From NCBI GenBank assembly GCA_946887075.1, contig CAMPKA010000012.1, forward strand, positions 16,682 to 80,681: a DNA stretch of 64,000 bases, read 5' to 3'. A program made the translations under genes and the position numbers. Source of the stretch: an uncultured Salinimicrobium sp. GTDB lineage: Bacteria > Bacteroidota > Bacteroidia > Flavobacteriales > Flavobacteriaceae. The notes beneath the pieces are model-generated. The model was not told the origin of the DNA. It worked only from the letters and a program-made list of their open reading frames with translations, and did no database searches. Positions 55,874 through 64,000 of the stretch are shown here, in pieces (position 1 is the first letter of the stretch; each line of letters opens with the position of its first letter).

Positions 55874-57139
55874 TCAGGCTCCTGAGGCAATCTGCATCAG
55901 GATAGTACTTAAAATAGCCCCGTAGGTTCCAATGACGTAACCGAATACCGCCAGCAGAACCCCTACCGTTGCAAGCGATGGATGGAAGGCTGCCGCAACA
56001 ACAGGAGCTGAAGCCGCTCCTCCGACATTGGCCTGGCTTCCGACTGCCAGGAAGAAATAAGGTGCTTTTATGATCTTGGCTACCAGAATAAGGAGACCCG
56101 CATGAATCGAGATCCATACCAGTCCTATGGCGATCAAACCAGGATTGTCAAAGACCATGGTAAGATCCATCTTCATCCCTATAGTTGCCACCAGGAAGTA
56201 AATGAAAACGCTTCCTAATTTACTTGCCCCTGCCCCTTCGTATTCCCTTGCCCTGGTATAGGAGAGGAGGATGCCGGCTGCAGTGGCGATGGTGATCATC
56301 CAGAAAAAAGACGATGCAAAGGACGCCAGGGCAGATTTCTGATCGTTAAATACCTCGTAATTTGTGGTGAGGAAAGTCGCGATGCTGTCGGCTCCCCAGT
56401 GCGCCAGACCAACGGCTCCAAAGGCGATGGCCAGCATGACGATCAGGTCAGCCAAGGAAGGATTCCGGGTGATGCTCTCCGCATAATCCGTGACCTTTTT
56501 TCTCAGGCTGGTGATGGCGGAATCGTCAGCCTTGAGCCAACGGTCTATCTCTTCGTTCCGTCCGATTCCCATCAGCAGGATGGCCATCCAGATGTTGGCC
56601 ACTACGATGTCGACCAGCACCATACCTCCATAAAGGTCCGGATTGTATTCAAATATCTCCAGCATGGCGGCTTGATTGGCCCCACCGCCGATCCAGCTCC
56701 CAGCGAGGGTGGAGAGTCCCCGCCAGACCGCGTCCGGGCCGACTCCTCCGACGGTCTCCGGGGAGAACACCGAGACGATGAGGATCGCTATAGGTCCGCC
56801 TATGATGATCCCTATGGTTCCGGTAAAGAACATGATCAGGGCCTTGGGACCGAGATTGAAGATCGCTTTGAGGTCAATGCTCAGGGTCATCAGCACCAGG
56901 GCGGCAGGTAACAGGTAACGACTTGCCACGAAATAGAGCTGTGAAGTCTCGTCAGAAATGATATTAAGGGAATTCAGAATGGCCGGGATGAGATAACACA
57001 TCAGCAGGGCCGGTACTACCTTGTAGAACTTTGCCCAGGGACCGGTCTTTTTGGAAGAGGTGATGAAGACAAAGCCAAGGGCCAGCATCAGGAGTCCAAG
57101 GACCACGGCATCATTCGTAAATACAGGGAGATTTTCCAT
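55874..57139 (-). CDS. DUF819 family multi-pass membrane protein
   Basis: The 421-residue protein has about eleven hydrophobic helices (AVVLGLLMLALGFVFITSS, LIMFFTGTIGIIIGGPIAIL, ATIGMKMDLTMVFDNPGLIA). Family segments such as GGGANQAAMLEIF, GSQANVGGAASAPVVAAAF and YGAILSTILMQIASG are visible. DUF819 (YjcL-like) proteins are presumed transporters related to the sodium/solute symporter clan, but the substrate is unknown. It could be co-transcribed with the DUF4369 lipoprotein downstream. Confidence 0.85.
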   Translation of the reverse strand: MENLPVFTNDAVVLGLLMLALGFVFITSSKKTGPWAKFYKVVPALLMCYLIPAILNSLNIISDETSQLYFVASRYLLPAALVLMTLSIDLKAIFNLGPKALIMFFTGTIGIIIGGPIAILIVSVFSPETVGGVGPDAVWRGLSTLAGSWIGGGANQAAMLEIFEYNPDLYGGMVLVDIVVANIWMAILLMGIGRNEEIDRWLKADDSAITSLRKKVTDYAESITRNPSLADLIVMLAIAFGAVGLAHWGADSIATFLTTNYEVFNDQKSALASFASSFFWMITIATAAGILLSYTRAREYEGAGASKLGSVFIYFLVATIGMKMDLTMVFDNPGLIAIGLVWISIHAGLLILVAKIIKAPYFFLAVGSQANVGGAASAPVVAAAFHPSLATVGVLLAVFGYVIGTYGAILSTILMQIASGA

Positions 57140-57223
57140 AAAGTAGCGATTGGCCCGGCAAATTACGATTTTTGCCTAAGTCTAAAAAGGCTAATTTAGG
57201 ATTCCTTTAACTCTTTGGCTGGT

Positions 57224-58159
57224 TTACTCCAGGTCCTGTACAAAAGCGGTAATGGCAGGAACTATCGCAGGGTGAAGGGGCCGCCTCGGTTCATTATAGG
57301 ATTTGGAGTTTTCAAGGGTGTTCCCTTCGATCTGGGTCAGGACGTGATTCATACCTTCAATAATGGTAAGTTCCGCACTGGGCAACGCCCTTTTCAGGAG
57401 CTTCGCTTCCTCCGGAACGACCTGGATATCCTTGGTACCCGCCAGAATCAGCACAGGTATTTCGAGTTTCTGGATTTCGTCTGCAGGATTATACTGCATC
57501 CATGAGAGCAGAAAAGGTTGCACAGAGGGTCGCAGTAGAGACTCCAGGACCGGATTGTACTCACTGATGGTTCCAGTCTGGCGTAATTCGGCGAAAGCCT
57601 TCTGGAGATCCGGTTTCAGTGCAGGCATCTGGTCTCCCATCTGCTGTACTATAATGGAGTCAATGGGTTGGGCAGGACCAGATACGGAAATAAAACCGTC
57701 TGCCTTTTCAGGGGCAGCGAGCATGCCCACCAGGGAGCCTTGGCTGTGGCCGAGCACCACCAGCTTGCTGAATCTTTCGTCATCGGCAAAATGATCGAGG
57801 ACGCTTCGGGTGTCAGTTACAAAATCCTCCAGCCGGACATCCTCTTCCTGAATGCCCAGTTCAGACATTCGCGATATCCTTTTGTCATACCTGAAGCTGG
57901 CTATTCCCTGGCTGGCCAAATCGCGGGCAAGTTTTTTAAAGGCATCATTTTTCATGAAAGGCTGATTACCATTCCTGTCGGTTGGTCCCGATCCCTGAAT
58001 GAAAACAACCAGGGGAACCGGAGTTTTTTCCTGTGGTACCACAAGGGTGCCGCTGACGAATCTGTTGATATCGATTTCTGTGGAGATGGAAGTGGAGTCC
58101 TGGGCAGTAACGAGGAATCCGATCAGTAGAAACAGGGAGGTAAATAAACCTTTCATCAT
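57224..58159 (-). CDS. Exported alpha/beta hydrolase
   Basis: From MMKGLFTSLFLLIGFLVTAQ (start 58159) the protein has 311 residues with a cleavable signal peptide. The catalytic Ser is in VVLGHSQGSLVG, an oxyanion segment is FIQGSGPTDRNGNQPFMK, the Asp is in LAGTKDIQV and the His in IEGMNHVL. The extra N-terminal codons in frame upstream are discarded because they cover the divergent promoter region. Such hydrolases are esterases or peptidases; the substrate is not known. It is transcribed divergently from the S1/P1 nuclease. Confidence 0.85.
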   Translation of the reverse strand: MMKGLFTSLFLLIGFLVTAQDSTSISTEIDINRFVSGTLVVPQEKTPVPLVVFIQGSGPTDRNGNQPFMKNDAFKKLARDLASQGIASFRYDKRISRMSELGIQEEDVRLEDFVTDTRSVLDHFADDERFSKLVVLGHSQGSLVGMLAAPEKADGFISVSGPAQPIDSIIVQQMGDQMPALKPDLQKAFAELRQTGTISEYNPVLESLLRPSVQPFLLSWMQYNPADEIQKLEIPVLILAGTKDIQVVPEEAKLLKRALPSAELTIIEGMNHVLTQIEGNTLENSKSYNEPRRPLHPAIVPAITAFVQDLE

Positions 58160-58318
58160 GAATTTTTTTTGTGTAAAACTATCCTTTTTTATGCTGTGCC
58201 GGTCAGGGGCCATAGATTTCTTTGCAAAACTGCGGCCAATTCCTGATCCTCTGAGAAAAATATGCATTCTGTCCTGATTTAGGCAGGATTTTTGGATCGG
58301 GGGGAGCAACAGCTTTTT

Positions 58319-58326
58319 TATATTTG
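58319..58326 (+). promoter_or_regulatory. Bacteroidota -7 promoter box before the S1/P1 nuclease gene
   Basis: TATATTTG fits TAnnTTTG and ends 16 bases before the ATG at 58343, supporting that start. Confidence 0.55.
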
Positions 58327-58342
58327 CCCTAAACTACGACTT

Positions 58343-59122
58343 ATGAAACAGATCTTTATTGCCATAGCCCTTTTCTACTGCGGTTTGTTATCGGCCAGTG
58401 ATGGCGACTGGGGCCGGACCGGTCATCGCGCGACCGGTGAGGTAGCCGAGGAATACCTTTCAGAGGATGCCCGCGAGCGCATTGCCGAACTTCTGGACGG
58501 CCAGAGCCTCGCTTTTGTTTCCACCTATGGAGATGATATTAAGAGTGATCCCCGGTATAGGAAGTACAATCCCTGGCACTATGTCAATCTAGATCCGGGT
58601 CAGACAGCATATTCTGAGACAACCGCAAGCCCGGAGGGAGATCTTGTGCAGGCGATCAGAACCTGTATCGCGGTGCTCAAGGACGAGAAGGCTACCAAGG
58701 AGGAGAAAGCTTTCCATCTTAAACTGCTGGTACATTTTATGGGCGATCTGCATCAGCCTCTTCATGCCGGAAGGGGAGCGGACAAGGGAGGTAATGACAT
58801 CCAGGTCCGCTGGTTTGGCCAGGGAAGTAACCTGCATCGCGTCTGGGACAGTGAGATGATCGACGATTTCCAGATGAGCTATACAGAACTCGCGGAAAGC
58901 GCGGACAATCTTTCAGAGGAGGAGGTCGAAAGGATCGCCGAGGGTTCCGTGCTGGACTGGATGTATGAATCCAAAGCGCTAAGCCAGAAGGTGTACGACT
59001 CTGTAGAGATCGGAGAAAAGCTCGGGTATGAGTATATGTACGAATGGTTTCCTGTGGTTCACGACCAGATCCAGAAAGGCGGCATTCGTCTGGCCCGGGT
59101 TCTGAACGATATCTGGGATTAA
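58343..59122 (+). CDS. S1/P1 family nuclease
   Basis: The ATG at 58343 (MKQIFIAIALFYCGLLSASD) gives 259 residues with a signal peptide. The trinuclear zinc ligands of S1/P1 nucleases are visible: Trp and His in DWGRTGHRATG, Asp in YGDDIKSD, His in WHYVNLD, His/His/Asp in LLVHFMGDLHQPLHAG, and NLHRVWDSEM. These enzymes cut single-stranded DNA or RNA and release 3'-phosphate-linked nucleotides at the cell surface or periplasm, probably for phosphate or nucleoside scavenging. Confidence 0.92.
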   Translation: MKQIFIAIALFYCGLLSASDGDWGRTGHRATGEVAEEYLSEDARERIAELLDGQSLAFVSTYGDDIKSDPRYRKYNPWHYVNLDPGQTAYSETTASPEGDLVQAIRTCIAVLKDEKATKEEKAFHLKLLVHFMGDLHQPLHAGRGADKGGNDIQVRWFGQGSNLHRVWDSEMIDDFQMSYTELAESADNLSEEEVERIAEGSVLDWMYESKALSQKVYDSVEIGEKLGYEYMYEWFPVVHDQIQKGGIRLARVLNDIWD

Positions 59123-59440
59123 TTCAGGAATTCATCCGTGATCTATTGATCCTTGTCCGAGAAAACGGGAACAGTCCCCCCGTAGCGGCTCTGCTTAATT
59201 CTTCTGGTGATCCATTACATGGAGCCATTGTCTTATGGCTCATGATCTGATCTGATCATAGCTGTTTTTCAGCCTGCATTGGCTTATTCCTACATCTCGG
59301 ATTTTCTGAAAAGTCCCGGGACATTGACAGGATTAAGGTAATGGGAGCCGGACGTTAAGAAATTATTAATTTTTTTTTGTATAATAGCTTAATTTTAAAT
59401 AATTTGGCAGCGCCCTACTTTATCACCTTAACCATCACAT
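59123..59440 (+). other. Intergenic region with a hairpin and a palindrome
   Basis: The 318-base gap holds no convincing gene. GAGCCAT (59222-59228) pairs with ATGGCTC (59235-59241), followed by the dyad ATGATC/GATCAT (59242-59259). An AT-rich tract with TATAAT near 59380-59386 may contain the promoter of the kinase gene. No consensus TAnnTTTG was found. Confidence 0.5.
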
Positions 59441-61636
59441 TTGAGAAAAAATTACCTGATTTTCTTTTTGGGTTATCTTTTGTGCACCCCGAATTACGCG
59501 CAGGAGAAATCCGATACTTATAAGGATAGTATGGCTACTCTGGTCAAAGCGGCCAGTACTGCTATGGACCATTATGACTATAGCACCAGTCTTTCCAAGT
59601 CCCTGAAGATAATTGATCTTGCTGCCTCCCGAAACGATGCTTATTACCTGAATCACGGCTATAACCTGCTGGGCATTACCTATGAAATTCTTGAAGATAG
59701 TGTCAGGAGCAGGGAGAACTATCAAAAAGCCCTGGAATACGCCCGGATCAGCAAGAATGATACGCTGTTGTGGTATGCCTATAACAACCTGGGTAATATA
59801 TATTCCTCCAATGAAAGCACCGTAGGGAAAGGGCTGGATTATTATAAGAAGGCCATAGATATCGCAACAGGACTTCCGGACTCCGAGCAGGTTTTGATTC
59901 CGATGATCAATATTGGATGGACCTATCTGGAGAACGAGAAATACGATGCGGCCTACCCTTATCTTACCCGGAGCGCAGCAATACTGACAGATAAGGCTGA
60001 CCCGAAATCAGAGGCCAGCATTGAGGCGCTCTTCGGGATGTATTACACCGGCAAGGGAAATGAAGCCAAGGCCGTGGAACACTTTGAAAAGGCGGTGACC
60101 TGTTCGGAGCGGGATTCTTTGATTGTGGAGGCAGCTTTCGCCTATGGAGAATATGCAAAAATGCTGTCGGGAGCAGGAAGGTACAAGGAAGCCTTTAATG
60201 CCCTGGAGGCCCATAAGGATTACAGGGAGCGGATATTTCAAATTGAAAGAAATCAGGACAGGGAGATTGCATACGGGAGATTTGAAACCAACGAGGTGAA
60301 GAAAAGCCTCGCTCTTGCCCGAAGGGAAGAGCAATACAAGGATCAGGTCATTCAGAAATCCAAGCAGATCACGCTAATCATGATCATTTCCCTGGTGGTC
60401 CTGGTTGCCATTCTTTTGTTGCTGTTCAGGAGTAACAAGATCCGGAACACGCTGATCGGGAAGCTGCGGGAGAAGAACGACGAACTGATTGCTTCCAAGG
60501 ATCAGGCAGAAAAGCTGTCCATGATGAAAACCAGGTTCTTTTCCACGGTGAGTCATGAACTTCGGACCCCGCTGTACGGAGTGGTGGGACTGGCCTCCCT
60601 TCTCCTCGACGAAAACAAGGATAAGGAACAGGAAGAGGATCTCAAATCCCTGAAATTCTCTGCGGATTACCTGCTGGCCCTGATCAACGATGTCCTTCAG
60701 GTCAACAAGATGGATTCTGACCTGGTGCACCTGGAGAACAGCGATTTCAACATTCGCCAACTTTTCACCGGAATCGTGAAATCCTTCGAAACCAGCCATA
60801 AGAACAACAATACCCTGGAACTCCAGATCGACAATGAGATTCCCAATGTCCTGGTAGGGGATGCCATGCGTCTATCCCAGGTGGTGATGAATCTTGTCGG
60901 CAATGCGATCAAGTTCACCCACGGAGGTGTGGTCTGGCTCAAGGCGGAGAAAAAAGCCTGTTCCGGGGATCATTGTCGGATCTACTTCGAGATCGGAGAC
61001 ACCGGGATCGGCATTCCGGAGGATAAGCAAGGGGAAATCTTTGAGGAATTTTCCCAGCTCAAGGCTCAGAGTATGGATTATCAGGGAACCGGCCTTGGTC
61101 TCCCCATTGTGAAAAAGCTGTTACAACTATTCGATTCAGAGATCCACCTGGACAGCCGGGAAGGACAGGGCTCCGTTTTCAGTTTTGAAATCAGATTCGC
61201 CCGGGGGGTTGAGACAGAGATCCTCCAGGACCAGCCTGCCGAGATTCCAGTTGAAGGAACCGGGACCAGGAAATTGGTCATGATCGTTGATGATAACCGG
61301 ATTAACAGGATTGTCACCAAAAGGATTCTGGAGAAGCGGAATTTTGAATGTATCACTGCGTCATCAGGGGAGAAGGCCATTTCCCTGCTTCAGTCCCTTC
61401 ATGTCGATCTGGTTCTGATGGATGTGCATATGCCTGGAATGAACGGAATGGAGACCACAGCGGAGATCCGGAAGTTCAATACCGCTGTACCGATTATCGC
61501 CCTTACGGCTGTAGAGGTAGGGGAGATGCGGGAGGAGATCCTCAGTACGGGTATGAACGATATTATCAACAAGCCTTACGACATTCCGCAGTTTATTAAT
61601 ACCATTTTCCGGAACCTGCTCCAACAGGTCGCATAG
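59441..61636 (+). CDS. Hybrid sensor histidine kinase with TPR sensor region
   Basis: This 731-residue protein starts with TTG at 59441. It has a signal peptide (NYLIFFLGYLLCTPNYAQ), TPR-like repeats (about 30-270: NHGYNLLGITYEILEDSV, AYNNLGNIYSSNES, GWTYLENEKYDAAYPYLT) and a membrane helix (ITLIMIISLVVLVAILLLLF). Then come HisKA with His372 in FFSTVSHELRTPL, the ATPase domain (NLVGNAIKFTHGG, GDTGIGIP, GTGLGLPIVKK) and a receiver domain with Asp661 in LVLMDVHMPG. It has no partner regulator nearby, so it may act through phosphotransfer elsewhere. Confidence 0.92.
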   Translation: MRKNYLIFFLGYLLCTPNYAQEKSDTYKDSMATLVKAASTAMDHYDYSTSLSKSLKIIDLAASRNDAYYLNHGYNLLGITYEILEDSVRSRENYQKALEYARISKNDTLLWYAYNNLGNIYSSNESTVGKGLDYYKKAIDIATGLPDSEQVLIPMINIGWTYLENEKYDAAYPYLTRSAAILTDKADPKSEASIEALFGMYYTGKGNEAKAVEHFEKAVTCSERDSLIVEAAFAYGEYAKMLSGAGRYKEAFNALEAHKDYRERIFQIERNQDREIAYGRFETNEVKKSLALARREEQYKDQVIQKSKQITLIMIISLVVLVAILLLLFRSNKIRNTLIGKLREKNDELIASKDQAEKLSMMKTRFFSTVSHELRTPLYGVVGLASLLLDENKDKEQEEDLKSLKFSADYLLALINDVLQVNKMDSDLVHLENSDFNIRQLFTGIVKSFETSHKNNNTLELQIDNEIPNVLVGDAMRLSQVVMNLVGNAIKFTHGGVVWLKAEKKACSGDHCRIYFEIGDTGIGIPEDKQGEIFEEFSQLKAQSMDYQGTGLGLPIVKKLLQLFDSEIHLDSREGQGSVFSFEIRFARGVETEILQDQPAEIPVEGTGTRKLVMIVDDNRINRIVTKRILEKRNFECITASSGEKAISLLQSLHVDLVLMDVHMPGMNGMETTAEIRKFNTAVPIIALTAVEVGEMREEILSTGMNDIINKPYDIPQFINTIFRNLLQQVA

Positions 61637-61748
61637 AAATTGAGCTAACCCTGACAATCAATCAAATTCGTGGGAGGTTCTTAAGGGATAGAAGCGGCAG
61701 ATTTTTTTAATTAGATCCTTGAGGCAATGCAACTGTCATCCCCATTAT

Positions 61749-62342
61749 TTACCTCAGCTCTTCAAATAATTTGAACATTTCAGAAATGCCTTTATAGGGA
61801 GTTTCAATATCAAATTCCCCCAATTTTTTGGCATTCGCTATTGCAAGAGGAAGTTTTTCTTCTAATCTCAGATAGATATCATTATGCTGTTTGGTGTAGA
61901 ATTTTTCTGTTTTTGAATATTCAGGAAATTTATTCCTTAACAGTTTCTCCACTTCTCCACAATTTGTGAATTGGGGAGAAGTGGAGCTAAAGTGGAGTAA
62001 AATCCAGTATTCAAGGCACGGATGATTAATAATAATGATTATGTTGTTGTACTTCTTCTCCAAAGATTTTTTATATCCCAAAAAATCAGGAAGTTTAGAT
62101 TCTTTTAAAACTACATCCAAATCAATGATCCAGATAACTTTGTCATAAATTTGGAGGAGTTCCAAGACTTTTTTATGTTGATCAGAAAGTTTTTTTCTCT
62201 GAGGAATTTCTGGCTTTATATCAACCCTCGATGATTTTTCATTTCTCTGGACCATTTTTAGGTACCAATATTCCGTATGGCCATCTACAATAACAGCAAT
62301 TTTCGTTTTTTCTTTAAAAGGAATTCTTCTTTTATTCCTCAT
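61749..62342 (-). CDS. rloB: RloB family TOPRIM-like protein (probable defence effector)
   Basis: The 197-residue product starts at MRNKRRIPFK (ATG at 62342), overlapping the ATPase gene by 11 bases; an in-frame ATG at 62366 is the alternative. It resembles RloB: the acidic TOPRIM-type site VDGHTE (Glu24) followed by the paired aspartates in IIDLDVVL (Asp74, Asp76), then HPCLEYWILLHFS. RloB proteins accompany RloA-type ATPases in restriction loci and in abortive-infection systems like AbiL. Base composition is visibly AT-richer than neighbouring genes, which suggests transfer. Confidence 0.82.
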   Translation of the reverse strand: MRNKRRIPFKEKTKIAVIVDGHTEYWYLKMVQRNEKSSRVDIKPEIPQRKKLSDQHKKVLELLQIYDKVIWIIDLDVVLKESKLPDFLGYKKSLEKKYNNIIIIINHPCLEYWILLHFSSTSPQFTNCGEVEKLLRNKFPEYSKTEKFYTKQHNDIYLRLEEKLPLAIANAKKLGEFDIETPYKGISEMFKLFEELR

Positions 62343-63627
62343 CCTGAAGATCGATAAAATAATCACCTAGATTAGGAACGCCACCCAGTTTCCCGATTTT
62401 ATACGCATTGAACACGTTACTTGTGTCTCGTATGACTGAAGTGTCAAAATCAGCTAATGAATATAATTCAGTGGCACTTTCCTCATTTTTGTTTGTGAAC
62501 CATATAACATCATCACGGAAGATGTCCCTATTATTTAATATTTCTCTGTTATGAGTAGTTGCGATTAACTGGGATGTTTTAGAGTTCATTAAAAAAGATA
62601 ACAAAAAGTGATTGAATAATTCCGGATGAAGGGACGATTCGAGTTCATCCACAGGTATTGCCATTGATCCTTTTATTAACATAGCCAGTAGACCTGCAAA
62701 ACCATAATACCTTCGGGTTCCTTGTGATTCCTGCTCAAAGGGTAAAGAATATCTGGAATCACCAATTTTATGCTCGAACTCTAGTTTCATTAACGGATGT
62801 TCCTTTATTTCTTCAATTTTATCGTCTGGAAGGTCCAAGGCTTCAAAAATTTTGAGCATTTTGGAATCGAACTCATTTCTTTTTTCACTTATAGTAATAT
62901 CCGAAATATTAAAATCAGCTTTTTTCAGAATGTTTAGTATGTTTTCTTTATTAAGGCTATCTGTTCTAATTTTGGCCGTGATGAATCCTTCTAACTGCGT
63001 GTTGGATAATACTATAGGGGCTAAATATTCTCCAAACCAGTCGACTACCTCCTTTAGTTCCGCAATTTCAATATTGGTCTTCAGATAGCCACCCAATACA
63101 GTATTGTTCCATAAAGTATTTGATTCCAGGGTTTTTTTGAAAGATTTATCTATTGAAAATTTACTTCCGAACTTAATTTCAGTGAACTGCTTTTCAACAT
63201 GGGTTATTCTTTTAAAGATATTTGCTTTAGTAGGATTGAAATGATACAATTCTTCATTGAGAATGGATTTTTGGTTCAATTCCAATTGGTATAAATACCT
63301 TCTGTTATTTTGAATAAATTCCATTGAAAAAGAACTTGAATTTTCTGAAGAAACTTCATCAAAGAGAAAAGGATGGAAGTCTAAACTAACATTCTTTTTT
63401 TCTTCTGGTTCTAAAATTATATCTCGTAGGAAGTCAATGGCCTTCAGAACGTTGGTTTTTCCCGAGGCATTTGCTCCATATATCAGTCCGAGCTTCAGAA
63501 GTCTTTTGTTACTCTTGGTTTGGATGATATAATGCTCCTCCAAATGATGTGATTTGTCCGCTTCAAAGGAAAGGGTTTGTTTTTCTTTTAAAGGACCAAA
63601 ATTCCTGACACTAAAGTTGACGATCAT
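62332..63627 (-). CDS. rloA: RloA-type AAA (AAA15/SMC-like) ATPase
   Basis: The 431-residue protein has a Walker A motif GANASGKTNV (51-60) near the N-terminus and a typical AAA15/OLD-like C-terminal half: QGTRRYYGFAGLLAMLIKGS, VDELESSLHPELFNHF (Walker B) and LIATTHNREILN with its switch His. The first residues (MIVNFSVRNFGPLKEKQTLS) match the usual start of RecF-like AAA ATPases. With RloB it forms a two-gene operon on the minus strand. The AT-rich composition contrasts with the flanks, supporting horizontal acquisition. Confidence 0.85.
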   Translation of the reverse strand: MIVNFSVRNFGPLKEKQTLSFEADKSHHLEEHYIIQTKSNKRLLKLGLIYGANASGKTNVLKAIDFLRDIILEPEEKKNVSLDFHPFLFDEVSSENSSSFSMEFIQNNRRYLYQLELNQKSILNEELYHFNPTKANIFKRITHVEKQFTEIKFGSKFSIDKSFKKTLESNTLWNNTVLGGYLKTNIEIAELKEVVDWFGEYLAPIVLSNTQLEGFITAKIRTDSLNKENILNILKKADFNISDITISEKRNEFDSKMLKIFEALDLPDDKIEEIKEHPLMKLEFEHKIGDSRYSLPFEQESQGTRRYYGFAGLLAMLIKGSMAIPVDELESSLHPELFNHFLLSFLMNSKTSQLIATTHNREILNNRDIFRDDVIWFTNKNEESATELYSLADFDTSVIRDTSNVFNAYKIGKLGGVPNLGDYFIDLQDEE

Positions 63628-63705
63628 AATTGATTGTGTAATATGCAGTTTCCTTCCAAAAATACAAATAAGAATTGGAACATAAACACTTTTTTTATCC
63701 CATGA

Positions 63706-63727
63706 TGTAATTCATTTACAAATTACA
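63706..63727. repeat. Short inverted repeat upstream of the RloA gene
   Basis: TGTAATT (63706-63712) and AATTACA (63721-63727) form a perfect seven-base inverted repeat with an eight-base spacer, 79 bases upstream of the RloA start. It could be a regulator site. The rest of the gap 63628-63799 shows nothing further. Confidence 0.35.
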
Positions 63728-63799
63728 CCCCTAAATTACGAATAAATCTTGGGAGAAATAATAATTAATTTGTCCAGGCTCTGTTGCGACAGGTATTCT

Positions 63800-63829
63800 A
63801 AAAAAAGGAAAGCCGCACGGAGCGGCTTT
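63800..63829 (-). terminator. Intrinsic terminator of the htpG-like gene
   Basis: AAAGCCGC (63809-63816) pairs with GCGGCTTT (63822-63829). On the minus strand the hairpin is followed by a T-rich run (A-run at 63801-63806 on plus), as expected for the gene ending at 63852. Confidence 0.8.
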
Positions 63830-63851
63830 CGGTAGATCTGTAATACAGGGA

Positions 63852-64000
63852 TTATTTCACCATATCGAAGCTCCGTTTGATGAAGGCGGTAAGTTCCTCT
63901 CCCTTCAACAGGTTCTGAGAAAGCCTTGCCAGGTCAAGAGATTGCTCCTGACTTCCGCACCTGAAAAAGCCGTTGACTTTAATTGCCTGTAAACTACTAT
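63852..64000 (-). CDS. htpG: Probable chaperone HtpG, C-terminal end (partial)
   Basis: About 49 residues ending SLDLARLSQNLLKGEELTAF then IKRSFDMVK and a TAA stop are encoded; the rest lies beyond the right edge. The final segment with LxxLSQNLLKGEELTxFIKRS is like the C-terminus of Bacteroidota HtpG (Hsp90), an ATP-dependent chaperone. The identification rests on this short tail only, so another Hsp90-like protein is possible. A terminator follows. Confidence 0.6.
   Translation of the reverse strand, partial: SSLQAIKVNGFFRCGSQEQSLDLARLSQNLLKGEELTAFIKRSFDMVK

Noticed and set aside
59380..59386. E. coli-like TATAAT before the hybrid kinase gene
   Set aside because: It lies in an AT-rich tract and the promoters of this group use TAnnTTTG, so a chance match is likely; it is only mentioned in the gap entry.
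1..64000. CRISPR array, transposase or rRNA genes
   Set aside because: No regularly spaced repeats, transposase motifs or rRNA segments were noticed on either strand.

Overview
The window comes from a member of the Bacteroidota, most likely a marine, carotenoid-forming Flavobacteriaceae. Evidence: a SusC/SusD polysaccharide-utilisation locus, TonB receptors with a CarboxypepD_reg N-terminus, the Bacteroidota-type -7 promoter box TAnnTTTG before many genes, almost no Shine-Dalgarno sequences except a full-length one before rpsU, and the order tRNA cluster - tuf - tRNA-Trp - secE - nusG - rplKAJL - rpoBC. No rRNA operon, CRISPR array or insertion sequence was seen.

Region 1 (1-10.9 kb, all minus strand) is an alpha-mannan utilisation locus read from right to left: GntR/UTRA regulator, ROK sugar kinase, GH92 exo-alpha-mannosidase, SusC (split by a one-base frameshift), SusD, SusE-like lipoprotein and a GH76 endo-alpha-1,6-mannanase cut by the window edge. 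The genes overlap or lie at most about 50 bases apart. The GH92 has Gln at the usual general-acid position, which may point to phosphomannan.

Region 2 (11.1-18.1 kb) holds mostly housekeeping genes: an amidohydrolase lipoprotein, an archaemetzincin-like lipoprotein overlapping a methyltransferase, a Cys-cluster protein, a thioredoxin-like protein, a LolC/E-type permease and a cysteine synthase/CBS-type enzyme.

Region 3 (18.1-24.5 kb) is a compact zeaxanthin operon, crtI-crtB-hypothetical-crtZ-crtYcd-photolyase, on the minus strand. It lies behind a MerR regulator that carries a cobalamin-binding light-sensor type domain. An 11-base motif occurs before both merR and crtI, and forms an inverted repeat at merR. 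This points to coordinated light-stress control of pigment and DNA repair.

Region 4 (24.5-33.3 kb) has an SGNH hydrolase lipoprotein, a TonB receptor with its beta-helix lipoprotein partner, a small PspC protein, an AGCS amino-acid symporter with unusual extra periplasmic domains and an acyl-CoA dehydrogenase.

Region 5 (33.3-48.4 kb) is the translation/transcription core: rpsU with an extended Shine-Dalgarno, a XerC-type recombinase, hpf, four tRNAs, tuf, tRNA-Trp, secE, nusG, rplK, rplA, rplJ, rplL, rpoB and rpoC, with an attenuator-like hairpin before rpoB and a strong terminator after rpoC.

Region 6 (48.5-64 kb) mixes small lipoproteins and DUF proteins, prfC, idi-queD, a tRNA-Thr, a DUF4369 lipoprotein, a DUF819 membrane protein, an alpha/beta hydrolase, an S1/P1 nuclease, a hybrid TPR histidine kinase, a visibly AT-rich RloA/RloB-type ATPase-TOPRIM pair (probable phage defence) and the 3' end of a probable htpG.
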